A stretch of 59,149 nt of DNA from Planctomycetota bacterium (GCA_002686595.1 NYXZ01000062.1:1-59149), one strand, 5' to 3'. Numbered from the stretch's first letter, positions 16,807 through 26,395 are shown. Numbers and translations: made by a program. Notes: a model not told the origin generated them from the letters alone.

Positions 16807-18663
16807 ATGCGGCACATCCCCAAGCTCATCCTGGCATTCCTCCCGGCCTGCGGAGGTGATGTTGTTTCCCTGGCCCGCATTGATGGCCGCCCTGCTTTTT
16901 CGGGACAAATAGATGGCGGCGTCTTCGAGGGAGCTTGGAAGCGTTGGCACCCATCGGGGGAGCTGGCTTTTTCCGGGAGCTTTCACCGGGGGGAGCTGGA
17001 GGGCACCTGGCGCACTTGGTTTGCCAACGGGCAGAGTGAAATCACAGCAACCCATGTGAATGGCCTGCTCCACGGTCGCTGGGCCCGTTGGGCTGAGGAT
17101 GGGCGACTGGCAGAGGATGGCACCTATTTGCGCGGTGAGCGCGAAGGTCTGTGGCACATGCTCCACGCCGACGGCAACCGTATCGATGTCACCTACCGAC
17201 GGGGACTGCGCCATGGCCCCCGCCAGCGCTTCTTGCCCAGCGGGCAACTCGTTTCCGAAGAGACCTTCGTAGATGACTTGAGTTCAGGCCTCGCACGCCA
17301 ATGGCACGCCAACGGACAACTTGCCTCAGAGGGGCTCTTTGTGGCTGGCAAGCCCAGTGCTGAGCACCGTCGCTGGTTTGTCAGTGGCGAGCTGCAGTCG
17401 AAGATGAATTACCGCGGCGGACTGTTGGAGGGTGAGGCTACGAGTTGGCATCCGGACGGGCGCTTGCACCATCGCGGTAGTTTTGTCGCTGGCGAGAAGG
17501 AGGGCGTTTGGACTGAATGGCGGGAAGACGGTGGCAGGAAAACCGTGAGCTGGCTCGCGGGCCAGCGTGAGGGCATCTCTGAGACTCATTATGGGAATGG
17601 GCAGTTGGCCCTGGGCGGGGTGTGGCAGCGGGATCTGCGCCAGGGCACCTGGCGAAGTTGGCGGGCTGACGGCACACGGGACACGGAGGAGAACTGGGAC
17701 CGGGGGCAGGCCACCGGGCTCTGGCGTTGGTGGCATGAAAACGGGGCACTGGGAGGAGCCGCGGAGAAGGTCGGCGGCAAGCTGCACGGTCAGTTCAGGC
17801 GTTTTTATGCCGACGGGAGTCAGGAAGAAGAAGGGCGTTTTTTGGATGATCGACGGGTGGGCACCTGGACCCACTGGGCGACCGATAACAGCCGCATCGT
17901 GGACCAATGGCGCGCAGGGGTGCAGGAAGGACTCTGGCAGAGCCTCGACGCCGATGGTCACAAGCTGGAGGAAGGTCAGTACCTGGACGGTCGGCGTGAG
18001 GGGATCTGGACAACCTGGCACGAAGATGGTGGCTATTCCGAGGCCATGCGGCGGGACAACGTGCGCGCGGGGGCCGGCGTTCGCTATCACGCCGACGGTG
18101 GCCGGGCGGCGACGGGGACTTGGCTGGCGGACCAACAGAGCGGCAACTGGAAGTACTGGGACCAGGGCGGGCGGCTGATCCTGGAAGGGCCCTTTGTGGC
18201 AGGGGAACGCCACGGGCTGTGGATCTCCCACGGGGCAAACGGTTGGCGTGAATACACGACCTACGCAACTGGGTCGCGCCATGGGCGCTGGGCCTCGGTC
18301 GATCCGGAGGGGGTCCTGCGGGAGGAAGGGACGCTCGAAAACGGTCTGCGCCAGGGTGCCTGGATCCTGCGCCACGCGAGCGGGGCACTGGCCGAGGAAG
18401 GCGCCATGCGCGCCGACCAGCGCACTGGCCCGTGGATCGCGTGGCACGCCAACGGCGAGCGGGCCAGCACTGGGGAGTATCTGGAGGGGCAGCGCCACGG
18501 TCTTTGGCACGGTTGGGGGCCGGGTGCGCAGCTGATGGCCGAGGGTCACTTCCTGGCCGGAAAACGCGACGGGCTCTGGCGGGAATGGACTGCCAGCGGT
18601 GAGCTGGATACCAAGACCAGCGGCCAGTATGTGGCCGGGCGGCGGGTCGGCGATTTGCCCTAG
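16807..18663 (+). CDS. YwqK/MORN-variant repeat lipoprotein, copy 1
   Basis: 618 residues. The start at 16807 gives a short signal with a lipobox-like FLPA-C. The rest is an almost uninterrupted run of about 25 repeats of 23-24 residues with consensus G-x-W-x-x-W-x-x-[DN]-G-x-x-x-x-x-G-x-[FY]-x-x-G, the pattern of MORN-variant repeats such as those of the YwqK family. The fold expected is a long beta-meander with exposed aromatic faces, suited to binding. YwqK in Bacillus is annotated as an antitoxin-type protein, but that role does not carry over to a giant exported array. The next gene is a same-length paralogue that aligns repeat by repeat. Confidence 0.8.
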   Translation: MRHIPKLILAFLPACGGDVVSLARIDGRPAFSGQIDGGVFEGAWKRWHPSGELAFSGSFHRGELEGTWRTWFANGQSEITATHVNGLLHGRWARWAEDGRLAEDGTYLRGEREGLWHMLHADGNRIDVTYRRGLRHGPRQRFLPSGQLVSEETFVDDLSSGLARQWHANGQLASEGLFVAGKPSAEHRRWFVSGELQSKMNYRGGLLEGEATSWHPDGRLHHRGSFVAGEKEGVWTEWREDGGRKTVSWLAGQREGISETHYGNGQLALGGVWQRDLRQGTWRSWRADGTRDTEENWDRGQATGLWRWWHENGALGGAAEKVGGKLHGQFRRFYADGSQEEEGRFLDDRRVGTWTHWATDNSRIVDQWRAGVQEGLWQSLDADGHKLEEGQYLDGRREGIWTTWHEDGGYSEAMRRDNVRAGAGVRYHADGGRAATGTWLADQQSGNWKYWDQGGRLILEGPFVAGERHGLWISHGANGWREYTTYATGSRHGRWASVDPEGVLREEGTLENGLRQGAWILRHASGALAEEGAMRADQRTGPWIAWHANGERASTGEYLEGQRHGLWHGWGPGAQLMAEGHFLAGKRDGLWREWTASGELDTKTSGQYVAGRRVGDLP

Positions 18664-18737
18664 GCGGCCAGCGCCCGGACACCTCGAAACCTGATGCGCT
18701 GAAGAACGTGAGTCGGGTCAGAGGTTATTCTCTTGGC

Positions 18738-20594
18738 ATGTGGCGCGCCCCGACAGCTCTCCTGTTCCTCTGTGCCTGTGCACCGGAATCACCCTGGCAG
18801 CAATCTGCCGGCGAGGCCGTCTACGTCGGCGATCTGGGGGTTGCGGGCCAAGAGGGAGAGTGGTTTCGCTGGCACCCCAACGGTCACATCGCATTCTCCG
18901 GATCGTTCAGGCAGGGTCAGCTAGACGGCCCTTGGCGCACTTGGTTCGCCAATGGCAACCTCTCCGGCGAAGGCACCAGCGTGCATGGTGTGCAGCAAGG
19001 GCTGCACAGCGCGTGGGCAGAGGATGGACACTTGGTCTCGTCTGGGCACTACAAGGACGGACTGCGGGAGGGGGCCTGGAAGTTTTACCTCGCGCGCGGT
19101 GGCTGGATCGTGAATCACTGGGTGGCCGGTGAACTGGATGGCGGGCAAACGAAGTGGTTTTCCAACGGTCAGGTCGCCGAGCAGTTGGTGTACTCGGGTG
19201 GGCGCCCAGTGGGTGTGGCCATCACCTACCATGAGAATGGTCAAATGGCGTCCGAGAGTGTGCTGGACGGTGAAGGACGCCTGCAGCGGACCATGCGACG
19301 ATGGCATGAAAACGGTCAACTGGCCGAACAGGTCGAGTACTTGCGCGGCCAACGGGAAGGGGTACAAACGACTTGGTTTGCAGACGGACGACTCAAGACG
19401 CGGGGGGCCTATCGAGCCGATATGCGGACGGGTTCCTGGGAGGAATGGCTGGATGGCGGAATGCGTTCGGAGGCGACATTCGTCGAGGGCCGCGAAGAGG
19501 GGACCTTTCGCAAGTTCTACGCAAGTGGTCAGAAACAAAGTGAGGGCGAGTACCGCGCAGGACGACGCGAGGGTATCTGGCGCACTTGGCGCGAGGACGG
19601 TGTGCTGGAAAGCGAGGGAAAGTGGTTTGAAGGCCGCAAGCATGGGCCCTGGCGTTGGTGGCATCCCAATGGGCAGTTGGGTTATGGCGTGATGCAGGGT
19701 GACGGCATGATGCACGGGCAGTTTAGATCGTGGCGCGAGGACGGCTCGCCCGCTTCTGCCGGCGAGTTCGTGCTGGACAAGAAAGAGGGGCTTTGGACGA
19801 TTTGGGAGGAGAACGGAGATCGCGTTGAGGCCCAGCATGTAGACGGCATCATGGAGGGCGAGTGGCGGCGTTTCGGGGAAGATGGAGCCCTTGCTGAAGA
19901 AGGACAGATGCAGGCCGGGCGAGCCGTGGGCAGCTGGCTGGAGTACGGCGAAGACGGCGTGTACATGGAGGTTGAGCGTCTAGGTGAGCGCAAGCACGGT
20001 CCTTCGATTAGTTATCACGGAAACGGTGAACGCTCGGCTGAGGGCGCTTGGCTAGCTGACCAGCAGACGGGAACCTGGCGCTTCTACGGCGAAGACGGTC
20101 GTCCCCTGTTGGTCGGCGCCTTCGATGCGGGGCAGAAGGTCGGCCTGTGGACGCGTCATCGTGAGGACGGAGCGCTGGAGACCCAGGAGTTTGTTGCCGG
20201 CCTGGAGCATGGGCCCTATCGCGTCGTCGATGCCGACGGCCACCTCGTGGAAGCCGGCCAGTGGTCGCGTGGCGAGAGAATCGGAATCTGGTCCACCTGG
20301 TTTGCGTCCAATGTGTTGGCCTCGCGGGGCACAATGATCGCTGGGCAGCGCTCCGGCATCTGGACCCAGTGGTTCGAATCTGGCATCAAAAAACTCGAGG
20401 GCAGCTACTCCGCTGGTCGGCCCGCGGAAACCTGGCGCCAGTGGAACCGTGAGGGCGTACTGCTCTCTGAGGGAGAACTCATCGACGGGGCCCGCTCCGG
20501 TCCCTGGCGCGTGTGGAATGAAACTGGACAGGTGGATCAGCAACAGACCGGCGTCTACCTGAACGGAGCCAAGGTAAGCGAGCTGGGCGACTAG
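18738..20594 (+). CDS. YwqK/MORN-variant repeat lipoprotein, copy 2
   Basis: Also exactly 618 residues from the ATG at 18738. Signal peptide MWRAPTALLFLCACAPE with lipobox FLCA-C or LFL-C. Repeats share the same W-x-x-W-x-x-[DN]-G spacing as the copy before it. Landmark blocks fall in the same order, for example GxWLADQQxGxW and LHGQF/MHGQF, so the pair arose by whole-gene tandem duplication followed by strong divergence. The 74-base spacing and shared strand suggest one transcript. It is probably a surface or periplasmic scaffold; no enzymatic motif is visible. Confidence 0.8.
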   Translation: MWRAPTALLFLCACAPESPWQQSAGEAVYVGDLGVAGQEGEWFRWHPNGHIAFSGSFRQGQLDGPWRTWFANGNLSGEGTSVHGVQQGLHSAWAEDGHLVSSGHYKDGLREGAWKFYLARGGWIVNHWVAGELDGGQTKWFSNGQVAEQLVYSGGRPVGVAITYHENGQMASESVLDGEGRLQRTMRRWHENGQLAEQVEYLRGQREGVQTTWFADGRLKTRGAYRADMRTGSWEEWLDGGMRSEATFVEGREEGTFRKFYASGQKQSEGEYRAGRREGIWRTWREDGVLESEGKWFEGRKHGPWRWWHPNGQLGYGVMQGDGMMHGQFRSWREDGSPASAGEFVLDKKEGLWTIWEENGDRVEAQHVDGIMEGEWRRFGEDGALAEEGQMQAGRAVGSWLEYGEDGVYMEVERLGERKHGPSISYHGNGERSAEGAWLADQQTGTWRFYGEDGRPLLVGAFDAGQKVGLWTRHREDGALETQEFVAGLEHGPYRVVDADGHLVEAGQWSRGERIGIWSTWFASNVLASRGTMIAGQRSGIWTQWFESGIKKLEGSYSAGRPAETWRQWNREGVLLSEGELIDGARSGPWRVWNETGQVDQQQTGVYLNGAKVSELGD

Positions 20595-20604
20595 CTGCCA
20601 TCCT

Positions 20605-20621
20605 GCGGGCTGTGCGCCCGC
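20605..20621. terminator. Hairpin between convergent genes
   Basis: GCGGGC-TGTGC-GCCCGC, a perfect 6 bp stem in the 49 bases between the stop of the second repeat lipoprotein and the stop of the DAHP synthase gene. It could serve both directions, but no T tract adjoins it. Confidence 0.35.
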
Positions 20622-20643
20622 CGTGGGTGCGGCGCTTCCCTAA

Positions 20644-21684
20644 TCAACGAGCAGCTGGCTCTGGCGTGCTGGCGTGCAGGGATCGTCCGGTCACGGCAGC
20701 CATGACCCTTGCCTCGGCGACGATGGCGGCCAACTCACCCTCCAGCAGTGCTTGGTCCGCATCGGAGCGGGCTTGGGCCGGGTCCGGGTGAACTTCCACG
20801 GCCAACCCGTCGGCGCCGACTGCCACCGAGGCCCGTGCGAGGGGCGCTATCAAACTGGCGATACCGCAGGCATGTGACGGATCGACGATGATCGGCAGGT
20901 GCGTCCACTGGCGCAGCAGGGGCAGGATGGTGAGGTCCAGAGTATTGCGCGTGGCCCGTTCAAACGTGCGAATACCACGCTCGCAAAGCACGACACCCGG
21001 GCAACCGCCGGCCAACAGGTATTCAGCGCTGTAGAGCCATTCATCGACCGTGGCCGCGAGACCGCGCTTGAGCAGCACCGGAATGCCTGATTCCGCGATG
21101 GCCTTCAGCAGTGTGAAGTTCTGCATGTTGCGGGCGCCAACCTGCAGGCAATCGATGGCGTGGTCACGGAAGGCCGGCAGGTGCGCGGCATCCATGATTT
21201 CTGAAACCACTGGCAAGTCTACTGATTCCCCGGCGTCCTTGAGTTGGCGCAGGCCCTCCTTGCCAAAGCCTTGGAAAGACCACGGCGAAGTGCGGGGCTT
21301 GTAGGCTCCGCCGCGCAGGAGATGGGCGCCGGCGCGCTTGACCTGAATGGCGGCTTCCTGCACCAAGTGGTCCACGGAACAGGGCCCGGCGCAGATACTG
21401 ACCTCGCCCGCACCGATCTTGACTCCACCTACATCGGCCACGCTGGGGCCGTCGCGGAAGGCGCGGTCCGCTAGACGCCAGGCACCGCGGGGCATGACGG
21501 TGTCCTCCACCCGCGGATGGGCGTGCAGTTCGTCGGCTAAGGCCGGCGGGACCTTGTCGACGGCGGCGAAAATGGGGCGCGCAGGTTCCGGTGAGAGGAT
21601 CGTGCGGACACCTTCACTCTCCAGGGTGTTGCGGAGGGCTTGCACCACCTCCGCCGGGGTGCCAGGGGCCAAGCGCACAATCAC
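20644..21684 (-). CDS. aroF: 3-deoxy-7-phosphoheptulonate (DAHP) synthase, type I-beta
   Basis: 346 residues. It condenses phosphoenolpyruvate with erythrose 4-phosphate, the first step toward chorismate. Residues 1-75 form a ferredoxin-like regulatory domain of the Thermotoga type. The barrel follows with CAGPCSVD, GGAYKPRTSPWSFQG, ARNMQNF, LLKRG and VDPSHA. The GTG start at 21684 overlaps the TGA of the chorismate-mutase-like gene (GTGA), so the two are coupled. Last gene of the trp operon. Placing the pathway entry enzyme here lets tryptophan demand raise its own precursor supply. The ferredoxin-like domain suggests feedback by an aromatic amino acid; which one is not readable. Confidence 0.93.
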   Translation of the reverse strand: MIVRLAPGTPAEVVQALRNTLESEGVRTILSPEPARPIFAAVDKVPPALADELHAHPRVEDTVMPRGAWRLADRAFRDGPSVADVGGVKIGAGEVSICAGPCSVDHLVQEAAIQVKRAGAHLLRGGAYKPRTSPWSFQGFGKEGLRQLKDAGESVDLPVVSEIMDAAHLPAFRDHAIDCLQVGARNMQNFTLLKAIAESGIPVLLKRGLAATVDEWLYSAEYLLAGGCPGVVLCERGIRTFERATRNTLDLTILPLLRQWTHLPIIVDPSHACGIASLIAPLARASVAVGADGLAVEVHPDPAQARSDADQALLEGELAAIVAEARVMAAVTGRSLHASTPEPAAR

Positions 21685-21893
21685 GGACGAGTCCCCCGCT
21701 CTGCAGCGGAGAGGATCTCCGCCAAAACTAGAGGGTCAAACGAACCCTGGGTGCGGCGCAGGAGGTCATCCACCTGGGGTGCGCGATCCGGGTCGTCTGC
21801 CTCGACATCGGCCAATAGGCGAGCGCGCTCTTGCAGGATATTCACCAGGGCGCTGTCGAGGTGGGTCAGTTGGTTTCTCAGGGCGGGGTGCAT
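21681..21893 (-). CDS. Short, degenerate AroQ-type chorismate-mutase-like protein
   Basis: 70 residues. The N-terminus LRNQLTHLDSALVNILQERARLL matches helix 1 of AroQ chorismate mutases. The residues equivalent to catalytic Lys39 and Glu52 of the E. coli domain are not visible (ADDPDRAPQVDDLLRR at that place), and the protein ends before the usual third-helix Gln. It is therefore probably not an active mutase. In several bacteria an AroQ domain is fused to or complexed with DAHP synthase and regulates it. Here the gene sits directly before that synthase with overlapping start and stop, so a split regulatory subunit is the best inference. Confidence 0.65.
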   Translation of the reverse strand: MHPALRNQLTHLDSALVNILQERARLLADVEADDPDRAPQVDDLLRRTQGSFDPLVLAEILSAAERGTRP

Positions 21894-21902
21894 GGTCGTT
21901 TG

Positions 21903-22733
21903 TCAGGAAAGGCCGGTTTGCAACTCGGCGAGGAAAGCTGAGGCGGCGGCGGCCCGCTCGCCCGGGTTGGAGCCGCAGGCGTGCAGGTGCCGCACCAAGG
22001 CAGTACCGACAATGGCGAGGTCGGCGTGCTCGACAGCCGCGCGCACATCGGCGGCGGTGGCGATGCCAAAGCCGACGGCGATGGGCGCGGCGGAAAGGGC
22101 GCGGGCGCGGGCCAGGAAGGTCTGGGTTTCTGAATCGAAGGTCGTGCCGCCGCCGGTGACGCCCACCCGTCCGACCACATAGAGGAAGCCCCGCGACCGG
22201 GCTCCCGCCTGGATGATGCGGTCGTCATTGGATGTGGGGGCGGCGAAGAAGATCGGACACAGGGCGGCCTCGGCGCAGGCTTGTTCCAGGAGCGCGCCCT
22301 CTTCCAGGGGTATGTCTGGCACTATCAAGGCGTCGGCCCCGGCCTGGGCCACGCGCAGAGCTGTCTCGCTCAAACCGTGACGCATGAGTGGGTTGGCGTA
22401 GGACATCAAGGCAATCGGCACGCGGCCACCGGCCTGGCGGAAGGCGCGCAGCATCTCCAGGGTGCCCGTCAGGGAAGTGCCAGCGGCCAGGGCTCGCGTG
22501 CTGGCGGCCTGGAGAACGGGGCCATCGGCGATGGGGTCCGAGAATGGAAGGCCAAGCTCCACACAATGGGCGCCGCCACGATCGAGGGCATGGAGCACCT
22601 CAAGCGTGCAAGCAAGTCCGCCGTCCCCGGCGGTGATGTAGGGCGCAATGCCCCGTGCACACTGGTCCCTGAGAACACGCGTTGCGCACACCAGGCGGTT
22701 GTCAGCCAAACTGTTGTCTGACTGGGAAGTCAC
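21903..22733 (-). CDS. trpA: Tryptophan synthase alpha subunit
   Basis: 276 residues. It cleaves indole-3-glycerol phosphate to indole, which passes through a tunnel to TrpB. Conserved blocks: [24 protein letters not shown] with the catalytic Glu, MSYANPL, and PDIPLEE with the second catalytic Asp. The GTG start at 22733 overlaps the trpB TGA, the usual coupling of the two subunits. The glycine-rich phosphate loop is present as GVTGGG, and [10 protein letters not shown] ends the barrel. Confidence 0.96.
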   Translation of the reverse strand: MTSQSDNSLADNRLVCATRVLRDQCARGIAPYITAGDGGLACTLEVLHALDRGGAHCVELGLPFSDPIADGPVLQAASTRALAAGTSLTGTLEMLRAFRQAGGRVPIALMSYANPLMRHGLSETALRVAQAGADALIVPDIPLEEGALLEQACAEAALCPIFFAAPTSNDDRIIQAGARSRGFLYVVGRVGVTGGGTTFDSETQTFLARARALSAAPIAVGFGIATAADVRAAVEHADLAIVGTALVRHLHACGSNPGERAAAASAFLAELQTGLS

Positions 22734-23914
22734 TGCCCTTCCTTCCCGCGCAGGGCGAAGACGCTGTCCAAATCCTTGTCGCCGCGACCGGAGAGGTTGA
22801 TCACTACGCGGCGCCCCTGCAACTCCGCGCCATGCTCTATAACCCAGCCCAAGGCGTGGCTCGACTCAAGGGCTGGGATGATGCCTTCCAACCGCGCCAA
22901 TGAATCAAATGCGGAGAGGGCCACATCGTCATCGCAAGTGTCGTACTTCGCCCGGCCTAGGGCCAAAAGCTCGGCGTGTTCTGGCCCCACTGCCGGGTAA
23001 TCGAGGCCCGCGCTCACCGAATGGGTAGGCAGGATCTGGCCGTCACCATCCTGCAGCAGCCAAGTGCGGCAACCGTGGAGCACACCGGGCACACCGCCCT
23101 GGAAGCGCGCGGCGTGCTGCCCGCTTGCGATCCCCGCGCCTCCGGCCTCGACGCCCACCAACTCCACGCCTTCGTCATCCACAAAGCCCCTGAAGATGCC
23201 GATCGCATTCGAGCCACCACCCACACAGGCCACGACCGTGTCGGGCAGTTCGCCGGCCTGGGCCAAGATCTGTTGTCGTGCTTCCTGGCCGATCACCTGC
23301 TGAAATCCGGCCACCAGCGCTGGGAAGGGGTGCGGGCCCAGGGCCGACCCGAGCAGATAGTGAGCCTCTGGGTCGCTGACCCAAGCGCGCAGAGCCTCGT
23401 TGATGGCATCCTTGAGCGTCTGCTGGCCGTGTTCGACCAACTCCACGCGAGCCCCGAGCAACTCCATTCGCAAAAGGTTCGGTCGCTGCCGGGCAGCGTC
23501 CACCGATCCCATGTAAATCACACACTCAAGGCCGAGCAAGGCGCAGGCAGTGGCCGTGGCCACACCGTGCTGTCCGGCTCCGGTTTCCGCCAAGATTCTG
23601 GTCTTGCCCATCTGCTTGGCGAGCAAAGCTTGGCCCAGGGCGTTGTTCAGTTTGTGAGCACCCGTGTGCAAGAGGTCCTCGCGCTTGAGCCATACCTCGC
23701 AACCGACCTCCCGCGAGAGACGCCGTGCATGAGTCATGGGCGTCGGGCGCCCGGCGTAATCCCGCAAGAGGCCCGCCAACTCCGCTCCAAACTCCGCCGA
23801 TTGGCCCACGGAGCACCAGGCCTGCTCCAGCTCCGCCAGGGAAGCCATCAGAGTCTCCGGGGCAAAGGCGCCGCCGTACTCACCGAACCAGGGTCCGCGC
23901 GCGCCATCAGTCAT
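22730..23914 (-). CDS. trpB: Tryptophan synthase beta subunit
   Basis: 394 residues from ATG 23914, whose A is shared with the TAA stop of trpF (TAATG). An in-frame ATG 15 bases upstream is possible, with GGGAG before the pair. PLP enzyme joining indole and serine. The PLP lysine is Lys88 in TGAHKLNN, preceded by [17 protein letters not shown] binds the cofactor phosphate and ETGAGQHG is the substrate loop. Length and motifs match the common TrpB1 class. Confidence 0.97.
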   Translation of the reverse strand: MTDGARGPWFGEYGGAFAPETLMASLAELEQAWCSVGQSAEFGAELAGLLRDYAGRPTPMTHARRLSREVGCEVWLKREDLLHTGAHKLNNALGQALLAKQMGKTRILAETGAGQHGVATATACALLGLECVIYMGSVDAARQRPNLLRMELLGARVELVEHGQQTLKDAINEALRAWVSDPEAHYLLGSALGPHPFPALVAGFQQVIGQEARQQILAQAGELPDTVVACVGGGSNAIGIFRGFVDDEGVELVGVEAGGAGIASGQHAARFQGGVPGVLHGCRTWLLQDGDGQILPTHSVSAGLDYPAVGPEHAELLALGRAKYDTCDDDVALSAFDSLARLEGIIPALESSHALGWVIEHGAELQGRRVVINLSGRGDKDLDSVFALRGKEGQ

Positions 23915-24543
23915 TATTTTATCTCCCATTCCGCAAGCGCCCGGGCAACGAAGTCCCGCACACGCTCCCTGTCTTTATGGCCCGCGCTCAACTCCAGCCG
24001 AGATGAAGCATCCACTCCCGAGGGCTCCACGCGCCGAATGGCCTCCGCCACATTGCTCTCGTCCAATCCACCCGCCAACAAGCAAGGTGCGGCTTGCGCC
24101 AAGGACCGCGCCAACTCCAGGTCAACCCGCTGACCACTACCGCCGGCACTCCCCGGATGGTCAATGACAAAACCCCAGGCCAAGCCGCGCCAAAGCTCTA
24201 GCTCCGCCGCACCATGCTCGTCCGCCGGCAGGCGGCGCAGAATCGGCAGGTGAAACTCGGAGTAATCGCCCGGCTGCTCGGCTCCGCACAGTTGGATCGC
24301 GCTGAGGCCTGCCACGCGGGCGAAGTCGGCAACTTCGTCTGGGCTACTGTCAACAAAGACGCCGATGCGTTCGATGTCCCCTGGCAAGCCGGCGCAGATG
24401 GCCGCCACTTGAGTTGCCTTCAGAGCCCGGGGAGATTCGGCGGCGGCCACAAAACCGAGGCCCTGCGCTCCTACCTCCAGAGCCGCTCGGGCGTCCGCCT
24501 GCCTGGTCAACCCGCAGACCTTGACACGGGGTAGGCGCTTCAC
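23914..24543 (-). CDS. trpF: Phosphoribosylanthranilate isomerase
   Basis: 209 residues from GTG 24543, which overlaps the trpC TGA (GTGA). KVCGLTR near the N-terminus carries the catalytic Cys, and the region after VDSSPDEV leads to [16 protein letters not shown] and GVDASSRLE, where a conserved Asp and the phosphate site are expected. It performs the Amadori rearrangement between TrpD and TrpC. A much longer upstream frame exists but runs through trpC and is not used. Confidence 0.95.
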   Translation of the reverse strand: MKRLPRVKVCGLTRQADARAALEVGAQGLGFVAAAESPRALKATQVAAICAGLPGDIERIGVFVDSSPDEVADFARVAGLSAIQLCGAEQPGDYSEFHLPILRRLPADEHGAAELELWRGLAWGFVIDHPGSAGGSGQRVDLELARSLAQAAPCLLAGGLDESNVAEAIRRVEPSGVDASSRLELSAGHKDRERVRDFVARALAEWEIK

Positions 24544-25373
24544 CGCTTGCCTCCCTCGGTCTCCCGTGCCAGGGCTGCAAGGCGCTCTGTCCAAGCGGCC
24601 AAGCGTTCGGGCGCACGCATCAGCGCGGTCCCACACAGAGCCGCATCTGCGCCGGCCCGCCAAACGCGCTCAAGTTCATCCCAACCCTGAATACCCGATT
24701 CAGCGACCTTGAGGCAGCCGTCCCCCACCTGTGGCAGGAGTCGTTCAACTGTGGCGAGGTCCACCTCGAAGCTGCACAGATCGCGGGCGTTCACACCCAG
24801 ACAATCCGGAGCCAGGGGCAACGCCCGCTCCAGCTCTCTCTCGTCGTGAACCTCCAGCAGCACGGCCAAGTTCAGCTCCTGCGCCTGTTGACGCAAATCC
24901 CGGAGCAAGACATCGTCCAAACAGATTGCCAGGAGCAGCACGGCGTCGGCGCCGGCTACAGCGGACTCGTGCAGCATGTACTCGTCGATGATGAAATCCT
25001 TGCGCAGGCGCGGGAGCCCGGCCTCGGCCACGCGAGCAAAGTCGGCCAGGCTGCCACCGAAGTGATCCTCTTCGGTCAACACCGAGACCGCCGCGGCACC
25101 GGCGGCGGCGTAGCCTCGGGCGCGGGCGAGCATGTCCTGTTCCTCGGCGATCTCCCCCACTGACGGCGAGCGCCGTTTGCACTCCGCAATGATGGCCAGT
25201 TCCGTTCCACCCAGGGCTTGCACAAAACGTCCGGGCTCCGCCCTTGGGCAATCCGAGAGAAGCGCCCTCAACTCGGCCGCTGCGAGGCCGGTGCGCCGCT
25301 CGTCCAACCGCTCAGCAACCGACGAGAGAATCCCATCCAGGCGCGTGCCCGTGCGTAGGATTCCGGGCTTCAT
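24540..25373 (-). CDS. trpC: Indole-3-glycerol-phosphate synthase
   Basis: 277 residues. Barrel enzyme that closes the indole ring with loss of CO2. Catalytic residues are visible in AECKRRSPSVG (Lys and phosphate site), VLTEEDHFGGS (Glu), LRKDFIIDEY (Lys), LLEVHDERELE (Glu), GVNARDLCSFEVD (Asn) and VAESGI (Glu/Ser). Starts with ATG at 25373 overlapping the trpD TGA. Not fused to trpF, which follows as a separate overlapping gene. Confidence 0.96.
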   Translation of the reverse strand: MKPGILRTGTRLDGILSSVAERLDERRTGLAAAELRALLSDCPRAEPGRFVQALGGTELAIIAECKRRSPSVGEIAEEQDMLARARGYAAAGAAAVSVLTEEDHFGGSLADFARVAEAGLPRLRKDFIIDEYMLHESAVAGADAVLLLAICLDDVLLRDLRQQAQELNLAVLLEVHDERELERALPLAPDCLGVNARDLCSFEVDLATVERLLPQVGDGCLKVAESGIQGWDELERVWRAGADAALCGTALMRAPERLAAWTERLAALARETEGGKR

Positions 25374-26395
25374 TGGGCGCCGCCGCCTGCCAATTGGCTG
25401 GCGCTCACCAGGTCTTCGAGCACGCGGCGGGCAGCGCCTGAATCAATGGCGGTGCGCGCGCGTTCCAAGCCTTCAATAGCGGAGGTGCACACCGCTGCCA
25501 CCACCAGGGTCGCGCTGGCATTCAATAAGACCGCGTCGCGCAGGGGCCCGGCCTGGCCGGAGAGAACCGCGTGCAAAAGCGCCAAGTTATCGGCGGCCTC
25601 ACCACCGGCCAGGGCCTCCACTGAAGCAGCGGCCAAGCCCAGGTCCTGTGCGTCAAAGTCCGGCGCGGGCACATTCCCCACGGAGATGACCTGATTGGGA
25701 CCCGCCAAGGTCAGTTCGTCGGCGCCACCCGCACCGTGGACGACATAGGCGCGTTCGGCGCCCAGGGCGCTCAAGGCCTGGGCGTAGGGAGCCAGTTGCG
25801 CTTCGACACCGACCCCGAGGAGCTGACGCTTGACGCGGCCCGGCGAACACAGGGGACCGAGGTAGTTGAAGATCGTGCGCCTGGCGAGTCGCTGCCGGAC
25901 CGGCGCCACAAAGCGCATGGCCGGGTGAAAGGCCGGGGCGAAGAGGAAGACCAGGCCGACTTCGTCGAAGACTCGGCGCGCCTGTTCTGGACTGAGCTCC
26001 AAACACACGCCCGCCGCCTCTAGCAGGTCGGCGGAACCGCACTTCGATGATACGGAGCGCGCACCATGCTTGACGACACGCGCCCCTGCGGCCGCGGCCA
26101 CCAGAGAAGCTGCCGTGGAGAGGTTGAAGGAGCCCAAGCCATCACCACCGGTGCCACAGGTGTCAACGGCCTCCGGCACGCCGTGGTCGAAGGGCAGCAT
26201 GGCGTCTCGCAGAGCTTGGGCGCCACCGATGATCTCATCCACGGTTTCCCCGCGTTCAGCCAAGGCCACTAGCAGATCAGCCAAGGCTTCCTGGTCGGCG
26301 CCTTCCACAAGCGTGCTGCCAAACAGTTCGTGGCTCTCCGCGCGTGAGAGCCGCGCACCGGCCCTGACACGGTCTGCCTCGTGGCGCAGGTTCAT
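25370..26395 (-). CDS. trpD: Anthranilate phosphoribosyltransferase
   Basis: 341 residues. It transfers phosphoribose to anthranilate. DTCGTGGDGLGSFNLST is the PRPP-binding loop, KHGARSVSSKCGSADLLEAAGV the anthranilate site. The length is standard and the protein is free-standing, not fused to TrpG. ATGA overlap with trpG upstream and with trpC downstream. A second, divergent relative (TrpD2) is encoded at 33812-34879. Confidence 0.96.
   Translation of the reverse strand: MNLRHEADRVRAGARLSRAESHELFGSTLVEGADQEALADLLVALAERGETVDEIIGGAQALRDAMLPFDHGVPEAVDTCGTGGDGLGSFNLSTAASLVAAAAGARVVKHGARSVSSKCGSADLLEAAGVCLELSPEQARRVFDEVGLVFLFAPAFHPAMRFVAPVRQRLARRTIFNYLGPLCSPGRVKRQLLGVGVEAQLAPYAQALSALGAERAYVVHGAGGADELTLAGPNQVISVGNVPAPDFDAQDLGLAAASVEALAGGEAADNLALLHAVLSGQAGPLRDAVLLNASATLVVAAVCTSAIEGLERARTAIDSGAARRVLEDLVSASQLAGGGAQ

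Noticed and set aside
17326-18549. 407-codon minus-strand frame
   Set aside because: A shadow of the repeat lipoprotein gene; its Pro/Arg-rich periodicity mirrors the sense repeats.
20365-20390. GGTTCGAATC, resembling a tRNA T-arm
   Set aside because: Lies in a repeat-lipoprotein codon run (W-F-E-S-G) and no acceptor, D or anticodon arms can be built around it.
22976-24133. 385-codon plus-strand frame across trpB/trpF
   Set aside because: Antisense to two unmistakable trp genes, with no domain match.
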